Shown here in pieces: positions 61,617 through 64,000 of a stretch of DNA of 64,000 nt. The translations under genes were made by a program, and so were the position numbers. Where the stretch lies: positions 1 to 64,000 of the forward strand of contig JAABTK010000001.1 in the NCBI GenBank assembly GCA_011389885.1, written 5' to 3'. The stretch is from Gammaproteobacteria bacterium (GTDB lineage: Bacteria > Pseudomonadota > Gammaproteobacteria > Chromatiales > Chromatiaceae). Below the pieces are notes generated by a model. It did no database searches. It saw nothing but the letters and a program-made list of their open reading frames with translations, and was not told the DNA's origin. Position 1 is the stretch's first letter; every line of letters starts with the position of its first letter.

Positions 61617-62054
61617 ATGAGCAAGATTTGGGTTGTCGTGGCGGACGCGAGTCGGGCCAGGATTTTCACGGCCCGCACGCCTGCGGACGAATTGACCGAA
61701 CAGCAAACCCTGACCCACCCCGAGGGCCGGCTGCACGAGGGCGATTTGGTCACCGACCGCTCGGGCCGCGATCGCGACTCCGGCGGCGGCGGCGGCCATG
61801 ACATGGGCCACACCGCCGATGCCCGGGAGGCCGAAGAAGACCGTTTCGCCATCGAGGTGTGCGATGTGCTGGAACAGGCCCGGGTCAAGGACGAGATCAA
61901 GAAACTGCACGTCGTGGCCGCGCCGCACTTTCTCGGCATGCTGCGCAAGCACCAGTCGGCGGCCTTGAAGAAGCTGGTGGAGGGCGAATTGCCCAAGAAC
62001 CTGGTCGTCCAAAGCCCCGAAGACATTCGCAAGGGGCTGCCGGAATACCTGTAG
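61617..62054 (+). CDS. Host attachment protein family member
   Basis: A 145-aa protein of the family annotated as required for attachment to host cells (HAP; AtsE-like). MSKIWVVVADASRARIFTA, a central glycine- and aspartate-rich loop (DRDSGGGGGHDMGHTA) and the C-terminal HVVAAPHFLGMLRKHQS are typical. The protein is soluble and small; its function in free-living bacteria is unknown. AAGGAG lies just upstream of the ATG. Confidence 0.85.
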   Translation: MSKIWVVVADASRARIFTARTPADELTEQQTLTHPEGRLHEGDLVTDRSGRDRDSGGGGGHDMGHTADAREAEEDRFAIEVCDVLEQARVKDEIKKLHVVAAPHFLGMLRKHQSAALKKLVEGELPKNLVVQSPEDIRKGLPEYL

Positions 62055-62290
62055 CGGCCGCGCCGCTGTGTCACGGTTCGGACTCCACGGAGTCCGAACT
62101 TCAGCCCGACAGCCCCGGAGCCCGGACTTCAGTCCGGCATCGGCAAGCACACCTCGGGGTCCGGACTTGAGTCCGGCAACGCCAAGCGCAACCCGGCGGC
62201 AACAGGCATGGGTCGCCCATCAACCAACCGTTAACGGCCGCCCAAACCAAAAATCCCTCTGCGCCCCCCCGGCGCCCCAAACAGCCGTTG
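62055..62290. repeat. REP-like hairpins between convergent genes
   Basis: This gap holds at least two copies of the hairpin CCGGACTTCAGTCCGGCA (near 62122 and 62162, one with G for the third C), and GGACTCCACGGAGTCC near 62089. The same hairpin type occurs at 8348, 27607 and 33571. The hairpins probably act at the end of the two convergent transcripts. Confidence 0.8.
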
Positions 62291-63121
62291 CTAAAGCCCC
62301 AGGTTATGCCAAATCCGCAACGTCGCCTTGGCCTGGTTCATGGTGTAAAAATGCAGCCCCGGCGCCCCCTGTTCCAGCAGGCGCGCACACAGCCGGGTCA
62401 CCACCTCGGCCCCGAAGTCCCGCAGGCTGTCCAAATCCTCCCCGAACCCCTCCAGCCGCTTGCGCAGCCAGCGCGGAATCTCCGCCCCGCAGGCATCCGA
62501 AAAACGCGCCAACTGCTGATAGTTGGTAATGGGCATAATCCCGGGCACAATCGGCAGATCAATCCCCGCCGCCGTGCAACGCTCGACGAAATCGAAGTAA
62601 CTATCGGCATTATAGAAATACTGAGTGATGGCCGCATTGGCGCCCGCCTCCGCCTTGAGCTTGAAGGCCTCCAGATCCGCTTGCGCGTCCTTGGCCTGCG
62701 GATGCACCTCAGGGTAAGCGGCCACCTCTAAATGAAACCGGTCCCCGGTCTCGGCCCGAATGAACGCCACCAGCTCATTGGCATAGCGAAAATCCCCCGG
62801 CTCGCCCATGCCCGAGGGCATATCCCCGCGCAAAGCCACGATCCGGCGAACCCCCTGCGCCTGATAGTGCGCCAGGATCTCCCGAATCTCCTCCCGATGG
62901 GAGCCGATGCAGGACAAATGCGGCGCGGTGTCGATGCCCTGCTCCCGCAGCCAGGCCACGGCCTCGAAGGTGCGCTCACGGGTGGAACCCCCGGCGCCGT
63001 AGGTCACCGAAAAGTATAGCGGATTGACCCGAGCCAGCTCCCCGACCGCGGCCTGGAGCTTCTGCATGCCGGTCTCGGTTTTAGGGGGGAAGAGTTCGAA
63101 ACTGAAACTATTGTCAGACAT
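62291..63121 (-). CDS. metF: Methylenetetrahydrofolate reductase
   Basis: A 276-aa flavoprotein TIM-barrel enzyme that reduces 5,10-methylene-THF to 5-methyl-THF for methionine synthesis. The N-terminal SFELFPPKTE, the catalytic-Glu region TYGAGGS, the FAD-binding ALRGDMP and the C-terminal PGIMPI region are typical. Length is normal for the bacterial form. The upstream leader (63122-63200 on the minus strand) has a hairpin, GAAACG at 63153-63158 with CGTTTC at 63171-63176, close to the ribosome-binding site. Confidence 0.96.
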   Translation of the reverse strand: MSDNSFSFELFPPKTETGMQKLQAAVGELARVNPLYFSVTYGAGGSTRERTFEAVAWLREQGIDTAPHLSCIGSHREEIREILAHYQAQGVRRIVALRGDMPSGMGEPGDFRYANELVAFIRAETGDRFHLEVAAYPEVHPQAKDAQADLEAFKLKAEAGANAAITQYFYNADSYFDFVERCTAAGIDLPIVPGIMPITNYQQLARFSDACGAEIPRWLRKRLEGFGEDLDSLRDFGAEVVTRLCARLLEQGAPGLHFYTMNQAKATLRIWHNLGL

Positions 63122-64000
63122 GGTCCTGAGAGGCTCCTTACAAGGCGAGGTTGAAACGGCCTCAAGCAGGCGTTTCGGAACTTTATCGATAGCGCGCGGC
63201 CCCCGGAGGATCCGCCGCCTAGCTGAACAGCAACAGGCCGGCCGCTATTTTTAACCGGTTGTCGGCCTAAAACCGCCCAAGGGTACAAGCGAAGCGCATG
63301 GCGGTCAACGCCCACGACCCCGCCCGCCGCTCAACCTCGCCCCCCCCTCCGCGGATCACCGCGGGTCCGCCGCCGCGTTAGCGGCCCGCCCCGAGCGCCT
63401 GCAGGGGCCGCCGGCGCACCAGCGTCGCCTGGAGTACAGGGCCGTGGGTGTCTTCGGCGACGGCGCTCGGAGTATAGCCCGCGGGCTGAGCGGTCCACCC
63501 GCGGACCCTGCGTTCCGAAAGCGCCTTACGCCTGCGCACCAAAAACGCGAACAACACCATTCAGGAACCCAGAGGGCGCAGAGCGCGCGGAGCCGGTGTT
63601 GCTGGCTTGGGTTGCGCCCCAGCGCGGGGCCGCCCATCCGGCGCCCTAGTACACCGCTCACAAGTAGCGGAAACAGCTTCTCAGAGAGGCTGAGGCTTTA
63701 GGCGGACCAAGCAAAGCCCCCAAGCCCGGCTAACGCCACAATCCCAACGTTGCTTCCGTTACATCGGCGCAGGCCTACTCGGATCGGTTGCTTGCCAGGC
63801 TTGTGCGTGACCGTAAGTTGAGAAACACCAGAAAAAATAGGAACGAGATCACAGACCGAATGTGAACTGGTTCAAGCAATTAAAAATTCGTTAAAAGAAA
63901 TGCCGTTTTTGCGACAGAGCGCACAAAAACCGCGTTGAATATCCTGAAAAAATTCGATAATCTCGCCTCGCGCATTTCAAACCGATGCGTAATTTTTAAG
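63122..64000. other. Terminal intergenic region with repeats and AT-rich end
   Basis: From 63122 to about 63200 is the metF leader, then GC-rich sequence without a gene. 63410-63660 holds repeat modules (GCCTGGAGTACAGGGCCGTG, ACGCCTGCGCACCAAAAACG, CAGAGGGCGCAGAGCGCGCG). From about 63790 to the end the sequence is AT-rich (AAAAAATAGGAACGAG and similar) and carries no frame I trust; it may be the start of another insert or a promoter region that continues beyond the window. Confidence 0.6.

Noticed and set aside
63122-63300. SAM or SAH riboswitch upstream of metF
   Set aside because: No match to the consensus cores I know; only a simple hairpin is visible.

Overview
The window is GC-rich chromosomal DNA, and its gene content and order point to a gammaproteobacterium, probably of the Chromatiales/Thiotrichales type. 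Supporting neighbourhoods are trmB beside thiG, nudE next to yrfG, rhlB divergent from trxA-rho, recJ, darP, and sdhCDAB followed by sdhE and ygfX. No rRNA, tRNA or CRISPR array was seen. The species cannot be named from the sequence alone. LAYOUT: 0.1-2.2 kb holds fetB-fetA-trmB; a 33-bp REP-like tandem array (2.4-2.7 kb) separates it from thiG. 3.8-5.3 kb has a split membrane/secreted spermidine-synthase-like pair. 5.5-7.6 kb has cysQ, nudE and yrfG. 8.4-13.4 kb is the RNA-metabolism block (ykgJ-like, rhlB, trxA, rho) convergent with ispG. 13.5-23.4 kb contains small membrane, CBS, LemA/GIDE, carbonic-anhydrase-like, HerA-like ATPase, ArsB/NhaD transporter, hicAB and DUF455 genes. 23.4-27.6 kb is a giant SNF2-type helicase. 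27.8-40.5 kb is accessory: a nucleotidyltransferase pair, a secreted metalloprotease, a hydrolase, a Uma2 remnant, an LprI-like protein, a type IIG restriction-modification gene broken by an AT-rich two-gene insert, and a ParD-like/zeta toxin-antitoxin pair. 40.8-52.2 kb has msrB, sixA, a very large cyclase-like protein, slt, a Sel1 protein, a phosphopantetheinyl transferase, recJ and darP. 53.8-58.2 kb is the succinate dehydrogenase locus with an orphan YefM antitoxin inside it. 58.6-63.1 kb ends with a Ste24-like protease, srkA, a cysteine-less glutaredoxin-like gene, a host-attachment-type protein and metF. MOST INTERESTING: (1) 34.2-37.6 kb: a foreign AT-rich segment replaces the methyltransferase core of a type IIG gene. 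It carries an SF1 helicase overlapping an unrecognised 215-aa protein, and the two genes are bracketed by a 25-bp inverted repeat matching at 24 positions. It is a candidate two-gene mobile or defence cassette. (2) A 198-bp MITE-like element occurs twice (8032-8229 and 28670-28867) with 14-bp perfect terminal inverted repeats and perfect 6-bp target duplications. For copy 1, related empty sites are visible elsewhere in the window. (3) Many intergenic spaces are mosaics of the same few repeat families, including heptamer arrays, REP-like hairpins, and a CGCAGAGG-rich family. These repeats create many spurious open frames.
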